From assembly GCF_964340395.1 (NCBI RefSeq), contig NC_135552.1, positions 23,219,181 to 23,283,180 of the forward strand: a stretch of DNA of 64,000 nt, read 5' to 3'. The stretch's first letter is position 1. Each line of letters opens with the position of its first letter. The notes beneath the pieces are model-generated. The model was given only the letters and a program-made list of their open reading frames with translations, made no database searches and was not told the DNA's origin. The DNA comes from Glandiceps talaboti (Eukaryota; Hemichordata; Enteropneusta; Spengelidae). Made by a program: the position numbers and the translations under genes. Shown one piece after another: positions 51,496-64,000 of the stretch.

Positions 51496-52419
51496 ATAGT
51501 AGAAGTAGGTAGTAGTTTATATCAATTCAATTAGTAATATCAGATTTATGTAATGTACTCCAGATGGTATATCTAAGCATGTCAACTCTAAGACAGATCA
51601 ATATTGACCAGCATACAGTTATAAAAAGATTGTGTATATTAAACTGCAGATCATATTCCTACTGCAGAAAGACCAGTAACAAACATGTTGCAAATGTTAC
51701 AGAACGGCTGAGGTCACTGAGAAAGGTCAACCGAGAGGTCATCCAAGAGAGGTCAAGCAACAGTGATTATTTATTTATTAATTTACCCTTGCAAATAGTA
51801 AACAGCAGAGGTGCTCCCACGATATGCACACACCTAAGTGTCATGTTTAATCCACGTCTAAAATACATGTACCCCTAATATGTCAGTGAGGATGTTGTAC
51901 TTATGAATAAAGGAAACAAGTTGATAGATACATCAGTATGTTAGGGCATAAGAAAATGTAAATTTTGTTTCTTCTTTTTTTTTAAATATTACTATGTGGA
52001 ACTTTAATGTATATTTTTTTTCATCATGTTATTATTTTTTTTTCCAAGTGATGAAAAAATTGAAAATATTTGGTGAGAGCTGTACACGAATGACTGTTCC
52101 ACAGCAATTTTAGTATAAGAAATCAATTTCATCCCAGTATACAAACTGTATATAAAACATATTTTCATTCATTTAAATTGCATTATATAACACTTATCAA
52201 GTTTACAACCGAAAAATATCAAACACAGAGAACGAAACATAATCAGCTCCGAAGAGAAAAATTGCAATTATAGGAAGAAATGTAGAAAAAAACCACATCT
52301 ACTCTCTCCTTCCCCATCTTTTCACATTTCTATCGTTTCAAAAATATACACATCTGTCTCTTGCAGAGATTTCTTTTTTTGTACAAGTAAAGTTTGGAGG
52401 CTGTAAGTAACTCTAAATA

Positions 52420-55400
52420 TTACTTTAACACTAATGCTGGGTCTGTCGTTAAGTTCTCCATGTGTGTGACCTTTGACTCCACTCTATCACCAAGTCTGTT
52501 GTATCTCTTCTTGAGGAACATTTCGAGTTCTCGCTCACGTTTCTCTCTGAAAATGTAATACATGAGAAGGGGTTGATAGGTAAAAATGGCATTTCTTTTT
52601 AACTCTATGATAAACACCATTGTTAAATAGAACAATAGCATGAATCTAATTGTGGTAATTGGGAACAAGACAAGTTTCTTGCCATGAAGTAATTAATGTA
52701 AGTAATTGATGAGAGAAAAAGACACCAGGGACCCTGAACAACTAAATTTATTGAGGCACTATTCAGTTTACAATATAGAAGTAGACAATTTACTAAACGA
52801 GTAACTTTCACACTGATGTCAAAAATAAAAAAAAAAAGAAGAAGCTGATAAGTCACAATAATGTACATCTGAGGCATCCACTCTTGCTTTTGTATCTGTG
52901 ATCTTGTTTGTGTTTACTTCACTTTTGCATTAAATGTCTTTCCTTATCTCAATTCATACAACTCATTCATTCCATAGTTGTACATGAGAAAGTGGGCAAG
53001 TTTGAGGCACTCTGATAAGATAAACAGCTAAATAAGTTACAAGTGATTGATATACTCAGCACCTGTCTTTACTAATTCATCCGATTGCAACTGTCTCACT
53101 CTTTGATATCAAATCTCTGTAAAATCTAAATTTCACCCTATTTCTTGCAGCATTGTAGAGTGAATTGTAGAGTTTTGAAAATTGTGTGATTTTGATAGAA
53201 CATCTCACCTTGGTACAGGACCCACACTTGATACAGGATTGTTATGTACAGGAAGTCTTGGACCATGAGGAAACTCCTCACTGAAAGTCAATGTGTATGG
53301 AGAATACAGGTTAGCAACATGCTGTCAAAAATATCATCCATATACAAGTGTACCTAAATACTGACCTTTGCTTGAAATCATAGCCTGTCTACTGACTATA
53401 AAGTTACTATGACAACAGCACGCACAATAAACTAGTTGTACAATGATTTCACTGTGTGATGAACTCCCAAGTCAAACTAATGAAAGAAGTCATTCATTCT
53501 CTCCGTTTTCACGAACAGCAGACTTTCTATAAATTTAACTCCAGTAGAAATATCCCAACCATATGTGTTGCAGACAGTTAAATAGCTGTATATCTTTCTA
53601 AATAGCGAGCACAAAGTTTTGTGTTAAGCTTTATCACATTCTAGTAGATTTTCATGTGTTACAAAACTGATATCACAAATAGATAGGTGAGTTTAAACTC
53701 AGTATTTCACCCTATCATATTCAACCAGATTTATGTGTGTTACAAAAACCTTCATCACAAACAGATAGGTAAGTTTAAACTCAACATTTCCTATCGTATT
53801 GTATCACATTCCCATATGTTACTAAACTAACATTACAAACAGCTATACATTTGATGAGGTCACTGACCTTGTTTGACCTTCAGGTGCTGGGCTAGGACTG
53901 AGAGGTTGATCTATTAATGGGAACTGTGCATTCACCATTTCTGGTGTCAGGGCAATCTCATCCTCTCTCCTCTCACTATCTACATCTTTATCTACAACAT
54001 CTCCTTCATCTTCCCTGTAGTGTTGAGGGAAAACAGAACACATTATGTATTAGACAATCATACTTTACATTCACGCACTCATGTATTAACATTAAAGACC
54101 CATGATTTGGTAGAATCAAGCTTTTTGTTCAGGGCCAACATTTTGTATAGCTCTCAGCCAGACGACTGATTGTCTCATCTAATATTTCATTCCTAATCTG
54201 ACAAAGGGCATTACAATGAAAATTTTTTGTCCTCAATGTATGAAAATGTCTTTACCGTTACCTGCTCATAACCATGTGTCATCATTTTAAATAATTTTAT
54301 TGCAAATCATTGTATGCAATTTGTATCATTTGTCACTCAAAATTATCAGGACTGATTTATGAATACCAGCATTATCATAGACAAACTTGTCAATCTGTTG
54401 ATGATAACAGAGAACATCTCATTTTTACAGTATATCCGTCCACTTAATGTACACCGACACTGTTACATATAGGTGGTACATCACATCTAGCCCTCTGGCT
54501 CTGGCATGATAGAGTTTGGATGTGATTCTACTCAATTGTTAAAGTGCAGATTTCAAGAAATACACTTACGAAGTATCACTATGTGCCATCTCTACAGCAT
54601 CATCTCTAGCTAAACCATCCAGTAAGGTTGGTACTTCACTTGGTAGCATGTCTTGGCTGAATGGGTCAGTCCTGCAGTAAACAAAAACACACAGTATACA
54701 TATGATTGCCATGCATTTCAAGTCACATGTCAATGTTATGCTCCTGGAGAATCATCAGAGGGCAAAGATCAACTATATCACAGACAGAGACAACCCTTCA
54801 TCTACACATATATATATATCAATTTTTGCATGATATAGCTAAGGCCTGTTGGCATTATCTTATCTATGTGTGACACAAGTATTATTTCCTTCATTATTAA
54901 AGGCTTTGTGCTTTGTACATCACAGGTGGTCTTGTTTTCACTGACCAATCAGATTCTGGTATACAAGAGCAGTGCACATGTTTTTGATTAGTGTGAGTGC
55001 TAGGAGTAGGTATGACAAAAACTTATATCAAGCAAATGATAGTGTTTCATTGAAAACATGGTCTTGAAATAGACAAGATTGATCTGGGATATCACTTTAT
55101 GGACTAACAATGCACCTACTGTGAATCTAACTGTAGGCATGTTACGATAATAGAATCAACATAAGTTGAGAGTGCACCACGGCGATTTACCACACTTCAG
55201 ACTAATATTATCCCTATTGACTTCATATTCATACAGCTTCACTTATACACTATATGTATAATGCCTGCAGGGCAATCTAATAATATCAACTCAATTTCAC
55301 ATTACTGTTCTGGCGATTTCACTGTAAAAGAACTGACAACAGACACTTCTGATAGTGATATTTTCCAATGCCTTCTTACCATCTTGGCACCCAAACATTG

Positions 55401-56879
55401 GTAAGAGTTGGGGTGTTAGATAACGACACTAAGCCTTGTGATGGGAACTTCTTCCATTGCATTACACCTCGGATCACATCCTACAAGACAAAACAATAAC
55501 ATATATTCTCTGACACTGTATTTGTCATGCTGTTTGTATGGCATGAGTCACTGGACTTAGTTACACTGTACAGTTATGAGTAAGCTGCTAGCATTTGACT
55601 CATTGAAGTCAATGTCAGAAATTTGAATTTTTAACACCCGCATTCCATGATTTTAGGCAGAATGGTTCATCATTGTTGGCATTCATGTTAATCATTGACT
55701 CAACTATTCCATCATGAGCATCACTGTTCTACCTCCATCACTGGGAGATATAATTGAATTGATGGGACTTCTCTGAATGAATTGATAAAATCTAGACTAC
55801 ATACCTCTCTGTCCAGGAATTTCTTGAGAGTGGCTGCATGCTTGTTTGTAGGATCTTTGTGAGTATATCTTGGTAATGGACAGAGATGGAAGTCTGGATC
55901 CACTTCAGCATATGGCAACGGTGGCAGAAACACTTGTAAACCAGGTGCTGGGTTCTGATGACAGAATACAAACAAGTAGGCATAATAATATAAAAGGCAT
56001 TATAATGTACACATCGCTAGTCTATAACCTTTATATGGTAACATCCCTAGCACATTGCTATGTACTGACATACATCAGATACTTGAATGTATGTAAGCTC
56101 CCACTAATATGTGTCGTAATAGTAACTTCTATTTTTTTTTTTCATTCATTCATTTATTTATTTATCTATTTTATTTTATTTTATTTTTTTATTTATTTAT
56201 TTATTATTATTTTTTTTTATTTGGGGGGGGGGGGGGAGCAGTACGCCCTCAAATGAATGACAAAACCTTTTAATGTAGTCAAAATGATAGAAATAGGTTA
56301 TCTTTGTATGTAACACTGAATTCAATGACTATGACAGGAAGTTCACAGAATATTTTGAGCCATATGACATAACATTATATAACATGATAATTTCAATAGT
56401 ATACTGCACTAATATACGATATAGAATTACTCAGTCCATACAGATTTAGTTTTGTTGAACACAGTGTAATATTGAACTTGGCTATAGCCCTACCACTAAA
56501 AGGGGAACTATTTCATTTGTAAATTTAAAGATGTGTCTGACCAGATACTTACAAAGATGTGTAAAGATGGATATTCAATGGGTTGAAAGAGTGCAGCTGG
56601 TGGAGCTAACGCCATAGCTGTCTCCCTTTCCTGTGCTTCCTCCATAACAGCCTCTCCCAGACTATCTGCTGTTCTTTCACGTGCCCATGCTGTACCAGGT
56701 GGTGGTGGAGGTGCCTGTAATGTGATAATTTCATCCTACAAACGACACAAATGTACACATTAATACACGTTCTAGCATTGCAATGCTTAATTCCATGACA
56801 TCTGATCTATTACATTGTATAACTAGGTTTTCAAACAGTACTTTGGTTCTGGAGTCTGACGTGTTACAAATTATTTTTG

Positions 56880-56925
<46 letters not shown>

Positions 56926-59900
56926 AATCATCCAAAATGACATTTCTTAAGAAATTACTTTATCAAAATGTTGTATACAGGATGTACATGGGCTAACATT
57001 TATTTATGGAATATGCACCTCACAGATGTCAACTAACGAGAACTCTGTAGCCACTATAGACATCCTATATTGGAATAATTAATAAATTTCATAAGATGGA
57101 CAGTCAATGTTATCAATACCACCATATATAGCAAACAATTTGATATATTGTATTTGACAACTCAATTTGAAATATCTAACACCATCTTTCTTAAACTAGA
57201 ATTTGGATGAAAGAGAAAGCATCTATCATCACAAAATTATGAGGTAATTTTTTAGTGTTTAATAGTAAAAAATTAGTTCATATAATTTTAGTGTCATCAT
57301 GAACTTCATGTAATTACAAAGTCCATCAAATTCCAAAAATCTGTTAAATACTGTAATACTACTACTATCAATACATACTAAATCTGTGTTTATTTGCACT
57401 GAATGAATTGCAAGTTTTGACTGGCACTGTTATCATGAGAAGTGAGTGACAATCAAACACTGTATGATAATTTCATACTCAATAAGAGTATCAATAAATA
57501 ATGTAAGGGTTCAGGATGGAAGCATCATCTTTACTGAGTCTTCAGTTGGCCATATTTTATTGAATGTGTTCTTTTCTAGACTTACCTCAGCTCCTGTTCT
57601 GAGTGGTCTTACAAGTTTAGGTGCTACATAACCACTGGATGCATCATGTACATTGTGCGCTTTGTATCCCATAGATTTGTATTGCTGTGGAACCTACAAA
57701 CAAAGTATACACACTTTTGGTTAAAATGTGGATAAACTTCACCATAAGGCCTTGCTAGACAACTTCCACTAAACATCTTGTAAACTGTTCCTTTTGTTAT
57801 TTATTGTAAATGTATCACAACATAAGCAGTCAACAATATGTCTAACAGAAGTTTCCTACCAAGGTCTGTACATCACTTCTGTCTAAGTTCTGATAGATGC
57901 CAGCTCCACACTAAGTGAATCAAAGCAAATTTTTATTAAAACATAGTGAATTCATGAGGTATCCTTTCAACAAATCCATTTCTTACCTTAAGATTGCTGT
58001 ATGGCACTTTCCTTTTCACAAAGACATCTGTGGGTTGCACTGGCACTGAACCTAAAGCATCAGGAGCCTGGAAGAGAAACAAGACATTTCCTACTTAGTA
58101 TAACTATTGAACTACATCTTACCTACGGATATCTCATTGTAACAGTTACTTTAGAGATGATGTCTGTACCTCTGATGACATCACTGTCAAGATATCTGAA
58201 TTTCCACAGAATACAACTGCAGGAAAGTCTCAGACTGATACTTATGAGAATCTTTGTAAACTTTCAAAATATACTTCAATATACCACAATAGTATGTACT
58301 GGAAAAGCTGATGTTTAGAAGTGTGGAGTATTAGTAACTTGCATGTATATGACACTTACCATATCGTCTTTGATGTCTGGAGGTGTATATGTAGGGAAAG
58401 CATACGGCATCACGTTAGCCTTTTCTATCTCTATTGGTACATCCTGGATTGCAGCATCTTTGTTATCACCATATGTAGCTGTAAATATAACGTATCAACA
58501 GTTAGACAACTTCAAATGAAAATTCATCTGCTTTGGTAAACCAGAGTGGTACAGTCAAAAAATTAACACACAAATGTTCAAGTCTGTGTTTGGAACAAAA
58601 GTTAGATAGACAATTTATGTATTATGTGAATTTAATATACATTAAATGTACAAATGATATCAGGGAAAGAAAATATCTCTTTGTTCAAGTTTGAAATATG
58701 GGCATAAAGAATATTCAATAACCCTCGACCTATGAACTCACCAGATGGTTCTCTTCCAGCCCTTCCAGCCCTGTAGTCCTCCACTAGTTTCTTGATTAAC
58801 CTAATGCGATGGTTAACTCTCATCCGTACTATAACCTTCCAAGCAGCTTGTTGGAATCTACCCATTGCTCTATGTCTCAGTGCCCATGGATCATTGGTGT
58901 AATTGTCAAATTTGGCTTCGATGCTGGGGAGGTAATCTGCTCTTCTGTGTGTTCTCCTCTGTGTACATGCAGTACAAGCCCTGTTGAACTCAATGTCTGG
59001 GAGTGGATCTCCCCTTTGAAACTGTAAGGAGTAAGTAAAATTTTGTTAACGGTAAATAGCACACGGTTTTACTTTATCACAAAAAATTGCATGTACTGAT
59101 AACTGTATCTTTCTTCTGGGCTTCATGAAATAACAAAACAACACTTGGAAGGATAGAGAAATGTACTAATTCTATGTCTACAGGTATTTGTAGATAGAAA
59201 AGCTGTCATAGCATCCTTACATGGTATTCTCTCTCTGCTTCTTTTCTTGCTTCCATGATATCAAGTCTTGCACCTGGAGATATCTGTTCACGACCCAAAT
59301 GAACTTGCCTATAAGAAGTACACAAACAAGCAAGTTAGTTCAAATCCTCTACCCTCTGACCAAAGATTGGGTTAATTTGAAGCAAAATACATTTTATGAT
59401 GATTCAGTCTGTACTTAAATGTTGCATTCACCAGTCAATTCCATAAAGGGTAGATTAGTTCATTTTAATAATAGGCATCGTAAAAAGAAACTGAAAAGAC
59501 TCTCAAAGATAAAAACAACTTCTAACAATTGTTAAAACTTTTGACGAAAATTAAAATTGAATCAGCTTATGTATTTTTTTTATTACTACAAAAGTCTAGT
59601 AGGTGTACATAGAAAGTCAAGGAAGCTGCAAGATGTATTGCCTACGTAAGTAATTGTTATAATGACATTATACCAATGATACTTTCAAGGTAATGTTTCA
59701 CTCTCTTTGCTAAAGTACTGCAGCCATGTAATCAACCAGTGTCAGAAAGACAAAATTCAAAGACAAATCTACAAAACATGTATTAATTAAAACAACATAC
59801 AACACATAATGAACATCCCAATGCCCACAATAGTAAATCATTCTTTCTTTGTACACATAATAGTTAGTTGAGATTATACAATTTACTCAAGTGATCTGTA

Positions 59901-61454
59901 TCGATGTACAAAATACTCACCATCGAAGTTGATTTCGCCTCTCTGATAACACATCCTGTTTGACTTCATGGTCAAACAGGGCCTCCTTCATCTGCCTTGT
60001 ACTTGGACCGGACTCCTTTTTTGAAAGCACAGCTGAGAGAAGTGAGGAGAAAACATATAGATTAGTGTTCATCTTTGTACATTCAGTTATTGCGCAATCA
60101 TGCATGCTGGTTAATGTTACAACTATAAATACCCCAAGTATCAAATCAAGTGTAACATTGTATGCAACCAGTGAACTGAAACATATGATCATCAGTCAGA
60201 GGTACACACTCCATAACTAGAGTCTCCCTCCTTTTTTCTATTTTAGTTTCATATGTACACTCAGCTAGTTCTATGTAATTTTACAAACTTACTGCAAACT
60301 TAGTCTTTGTTAATTGGATAAAGAACATTATATTATGATAATTGATGATTCAATTATTCTTTTTTAATTTCAATGTTAGTTTCATCATTTATTTATTATA
60401 TATTATAAAAGTTGTAGAAGAATCTGAATTACAATTATTTCAAAGAATTTGTGTTTCTATTAACGGTAGGCAGGGTATTATAAAATATACTTTTTCAAGT
60501 TAGTTGGCCAATTCTTTTATTTTTTCTTTGCCAACCAGGGGTTCTGAACAAATACTATGATACAAGACAAGATTGTAAGTTCCAACAGCTTTCCATCCCA
60601 TGTTATCTGGTTTTCCTCAACCTTAGCAAAACCACTGACTCAAGAATTTTCTATTTTTCTATGTACATATCCATGACAACTGAAACTGAAGTATGATAAT
60701 TAATTAAATATGATTATGTGAACTGCGTGTATCAAAAATCCATTGTATTTGGACCATGTCCTTAAAAATGACAAAATTAATCAAACAAATTATGAAGATG
60801 TAAATACAGAGCAGAAGTTGGGTTAAATGCAGTCAAAAGTCCACAGCAAATCAATCAAACACAGAATCAGCGGTTAATTATTGAATGTAGTATATGCCTT
60901 GGGAATAGAAATCTTCAACTTTTACTGTTACTTTGGTCAAGAAAACTCCAACCCATTCTCAGTTAAAATCAAGCAAGACAATCAGGGACATGTTTTTTTT
61001 AATAAGGTCAAAATTATATAAAAATTAAGCCATTACATATTATCAAATATGGCTGCTGAATCAACTGTATGGGAACAACATATTTTAGCTTTCCTTGAAG
61101 ACTCTGAATCCCCAACCTATCATGTGGCAAAGTTTGGAAAGAATTTGAAGAATTTTGATTTTAGTGGTCCCCAAGGCGCATTCTACATTGTGTACAAAGC
61201 TGTGCATTACAATACCTTCAACAGCTGTGATTGAAATCAACAAGCAAACCATTATAAATGAAATGAAATGAAATGAGAAATAAAACACAAAAAGTCTGCA
61301 TAAATAAGGAGGCATCAAGCAAGACATTTCATGCACATGCTATCATGTCTCATTAGAAGTTAGACTAAAGGATTCATTCGTGTGGATTGTTCCTTATCGG
61401 CTCACTCACTTAGGAGTAAGTAGGTGGTGGGTGGGTGGGTGAGAGTGAGTGAGT

Positions 61455-61508
<54 letters not shown>

Positions 61509-63917
61509 CTGAGTGAATGGGTGATGAGTGAGCAAGTGAGCTAGTGAATGCATGAATGAGTGAGTGAGTGAGTGAGTGAGTGAAAAGGAGAACACACTAT
61601 GGTGAAACTTTCAGTCTAACTAGCTTTGCAAAATCACTGACTGTGGGCAGCTATCTGCTGTGCAGGATAAAGTATGTGTACAGTGGTGACATCTCTGAGT
61701 GAATACTTTCACAGCTGATAACAATACAAATCATTCTTAACCTCATACAACACACATACTTTTCACACATTACCGGAACACAGCTGATGCATTATCTACT
61801 TATTACAAGTCAACATTTTTCTATTTCTATAATACATCGGGCAAATGAAGCTTAGTGGACATAATTTTACCTCCACTGACTCTATCCTACCCAAACACCA
61901 ATTGTTATAGTTTTCTTCTATTTTGCTTGAGCAATTAGCAATAGCAAACAGAATACCCAATCTCAATAAATTTGACATAGTGAACTTAGCATGATTTCTT
62001 TATTTACCTGTCTCTTACACTTAGTGTCATTTGTTCTGTTTTTTGTTCCATGAGTGAGTGCTTTGTTCGTAAATCTGACACACTACCATAGGAGTTCACG
62101 TTAAAATCCCATACTTAAGTGTAGCCAACCTGAATCCGTCTTACAACATAACACTCGAGGATTGAAATTGAAACAAAGAGAACCACCAAACAATAACAAT
62201 AACATTGTTGTCTGCACTCTGCACTCAAGCTTTTTTCAAACACAGCATTCAGAGGTATGGTACCCACAAGCTTCGGCATACAACACGTTCTCATTGGTTG
62301 AGTATATCCACTCAGCACTCAGGATTTGAACATGAATTCACATGATATTGTGCCAGATGTAGGAACAATGTGTTCCCTCAAGGAACAAAAAAGAATGCAG
62401 GAAACACATGTAAATAATGACATCACGCAAAGTTCACTGCTTTGATTTTAATCAGATTGACAGAATACAACAAATTCATATTCCTAACTTTGTTAATTTA
62501 TGCACTGGGTAACCCAGATATACGAAGTCTCGCACATATAGTACTTGTTTTAGTAAAATTCAACATTCTGCAGTCCAAGCTCAGTTGAAACAAGTTCAGA
62601 TTGTATAGGAAACTCTGCAACTTTTATCGCTTTCCCCTCAGCAAAAACACTCTATACCAAATATTTCAAACACCATATACAGCAATAAGATACAAGATCT
62701 AATTCAGGTGCTGCATCTAAATTTGGGTACTAACTTTACAGACCACATAATACTGTACATAACATTCTACATATCATAAGCTGCATACATTGTCCATATC
62801 ACATGATACACACACAGGTGCACACAGACATGGAGACAGAGACGGAGACATACCATGTGACACCAACACAAACAGACATACATGTACAACCGATCGATAC
62901 TCACCATCTCTAAGATCTTTAGCTCTCATTTTGCCTTGCTCTTGATTAAGTACATAGTTGACAGCATGTGTGTTATTTAGATTGGTTGGAAATCTAAAGC
63001 CTGCATAGTCTACTTCTTGCTGGGGCTGAGATCTAGTTTTACTTTTACTCCGTCTCTTCCTCCTTGCAATGTTGACAGGTGATATGGAGTGTGGATCTAG
63101 TAGTGGACTGTCATCAGGACCCTCATCAAATGTATCTTCCTTCATTCTTTTTTCTGCTTCAACTCTGCAAATACAATCGGAGATTTAAATCAACATTGTA
63201 AAGCAACACACAAAGTATTTTTTCTTTCTCTTAAATTCCACATAAAAATTATATGTCATGGTACGCCCAACCATTTATTATAATATTCCATACTTCCATA
63301 CTTATGGAATTATCATATTCAACAATGGAAGAATACATTTCACCATTTTACCTATTTCTGCAATTATAATATTCAATACTATTTTTCCTGGAGACACCGA
63401 GTGGGGATGACATAATATTCAACAAAACATACCCAAGTAGAATTGTTTGCTCAAAGTGTTTTATACAACAGCAATACATCATAAGAACTCTTGTCGACCT
63501 TATAATAAATAAAGTCCTCGTTTTTGAGACCTGTCACTTGACTATCTGTGCTAGTGTAAAAATATCATTAATATTTTCTCAATCATCGACTAACATCTCT
63601 GAGATGAGCAATAAAAATAACGTAATGTAATTAGAACACCTGTCTTGACTAATTACCTTGCTAGACCTGGTTCTGAGACTCCAGAAAAACTGCATACGAG
63701 TGGTTTGGAATTGAACTGTGAGATATTCAGCTGTAGTTTCATGTGTGCAGTACTAAAGTCAGTGGGTGAAAAGGAAACAGCTATACTGACTTCCCCACTG
63801 GCTGGCACAATGCCAGACAGAGGATGCACTGTGAAAGCTGGATGAGGCTGCAGATAGGTTAACTGGAATTCAAAATCTATTGGAGCATTACATCGCAGCG
63901 GAATCACTTTTGAAGAG
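52420..63917 (-). CDS. CFAP221: CFAP221 (PCDP1), cilia and flagella associated protein, 5' end missing
   Basis: Minus-strand gene for a calmodulin-binding protein of the axonemal central apparatus, needed for ciliary beat control. Sixteen exons, in transcription order: 63657-63917, 62905-63164, 59921-60032, 59221-59308, 58742-59021, 58360-58478, 57987-58067, 57860-57910 (tentative), 57586-57693, 56553-56735, 55805-55954, 55380-55480, 54570-54671, 53868-54014, 53209-53280, 52420-52546. All joins keep frame; about 746 residues are visible. The first exon shown carries an ASH/MSP-like beta domain (VIPLRCNAPIDFEF ... QPHPAFTV ... QLNISQFNSKP) that matches vertebrate CFAP221. The next has VNYVLNQEQGKMRAKDLRD and a basic stretch RRKRRSKSKTR. 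Then comes TRQMKEALFDHEVKQD. Exon 58742-59021 holds an IQ-like segment, RFQQAAWKVIVRMR, in the region where the mammalian protein binds calmodulin. The C-terminus is acidic, then basic. About 190 N-terminal residues lie beyond the right edge. Confidence 0.93.
53632..53855. repeat. tandem repeat of about 80 bp, three copies, in a CFAP221 intron
   Basis: Shared phrases TATCACATTC, TGTGTTACAAAA and ACAAACAGATAGGTAAGTTT recur at roughly 80-bp spacing. The third copy is the most diverged. It ends next to the left edge of the exon at 53868. Confidence 0.65.
56130..56236. repeat. T-rich low-complexity tract ending in a G run
   Basis: TTTA/TTTT-rich sequence of about 90 bp followed by 14 G (56223-56236), in the CFAP221 intron between 55955 and 56552. 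Confidence 0.85.
56881..56925. repeat. (TGAT)n microsatellite
   Basis: About eleven TGAT units in a CFAP221 intron. This is the same unit that ends the LINE fragment at 28.3 kb, but no LINE sequence precedes it here. Confidence 0.9.
57860..57910 (-). CDS. CFAP221: candidate 51-nt micro-exon of CFAP221
   Basis: On the minus strand an acceptor (TTTGATTCACTTAG) and a donor (CTTG|GTAGGA) flank exactly 17 open codons, CGAGIYQNLDRSDVQTL. Both neighbouring exons (57987-58067 and 57586-57693) join each other in phase 0, so this piece can be included or skipped without a frame change. It may be a constitutive short exon, an alternative cassette or a false signal. Confidence 0.5.
60033..62904 (-). other. 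largest CFAP221 intron in the window
   Basis: 2.9 kb without further exons. Contents include a GAGT/GT microsatellite (61421-61581), an (AAATG)n run near 61256-61275 that may close a SINE-like segment starting near 61049, and a 16-base match to the fold-back element of 5.9 kb at 62444-62459. Confidence 0.6.
61421..61581. repeat. compound GGGT, GT and GAGT microsatellite
   Basis: GGGT units, then about 25 GT units (61457-61507), then irregular and regular GAGT units. Confidence 0.95.
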
Positions 63918-64000
63918 CTGTGTGCACCGGAGGAGATACGTCAAAAAAAAAAAGGCAAGGGAGAAACAAAACAAGTTAATAACAATGCACACATTGGGGA

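Larger units (their letters stand above)
47010..52419. other. 3' region between ABCB6 and CFAP221
   Basis: No exon is supported. It holds a possible ABCB6 poly(A) signal at 47159, a poly-G tract, a Harbinger-like MITE and two tandem repeats. A plus-strand open frame of 104 codons (51564-51878) has no recognisable domain. An ATTAAA on the minus strand at 52003-52008 could serve CFAP221 polyadenylation. Confidence 0.5.

Noticed and set aside
51564-51878. Plus-strand frame of 104 codons between the two genes
   Set aside because: Contains a charged stretch but no domain, no splice support and no promoter context.

Overview
This is nuclear DNA from an animal, most likely an aquatic or marine invertebrate. 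The sequence is AT-rich. Genes are broken into short exons with GT-AG introns of roughly 0.2 to 2.9 kb. Microsatellites, minisatellites and small inverted-repeat elements are abundant, and the palindrome TACATGTA is very frequent. One of the two recognised genes encodes a motile-cilium protein. The species cannot be named from the sequence alone. There is no sign of bacterial operons, CRISPR arrays or rRNA, and I found no convincing tRNA.

Layout. (1) 1-32.6 kb is mostly non-coding. I can support three isolated exons there, all on the minus strand. One at 4888-5081 looks like part of a protein tyrosine phosphatase fold with a degenerate WPD loop. Two (17429-17514 and 30725-30845) each carry a well-placed ATG and a phase-0 donor, so they could be alternative N-termini of one long minus-strand gene or the starts of two genes. 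The rest of this part holds repeats: a 33-bp minisatellite (9.5-10.3 kb), a TG/TA/CA palindromic microsatellite (12 kb), fold-back elements, a LINE 3' end (28 kb) and MITE-like elements. (2) 32.3-33.1 kb is a CpG-richer stretch with strong splice donors on both strands, consistent with a divergent promoter. (3) 35.9-47.0 kb, plus strand, is a complete ABCB6 gene (18 coding exons, 879 residues), a half-transporter ABC protein linked to porphyrin and heavy-metal handling. (4) 47.0-52.4 kb is the 3' intergenic space and holds a 400-bp Harbinger-like MITE and two tandem repeats. (5) 52.4-63.9 kb, minus strand, is the C-terminal four fifths of CFAP221 (PCDP1), a calmodulin-binding protein of the ciliary central apparatus. 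Its first exons lie beyond the right edge. ABCB6 and CFAP221 converge tail to tail.

I saw no new enzymatic system or gene cluster. The most unusual content is the density of short fold-back and MITE-like elements: at least five separate inverted-repeat structures and two families with two or three copies. Other points of interest are a partial duplication of an ABCB6 exon end with its splice donor, a 51-bp phase-neutral micro-exon candidate in CFAP221, and the tyrosine-phosphatase-like exon. All exon limits come from reading splice consensus and frame continuity by eye. No transcript data or database search was available.
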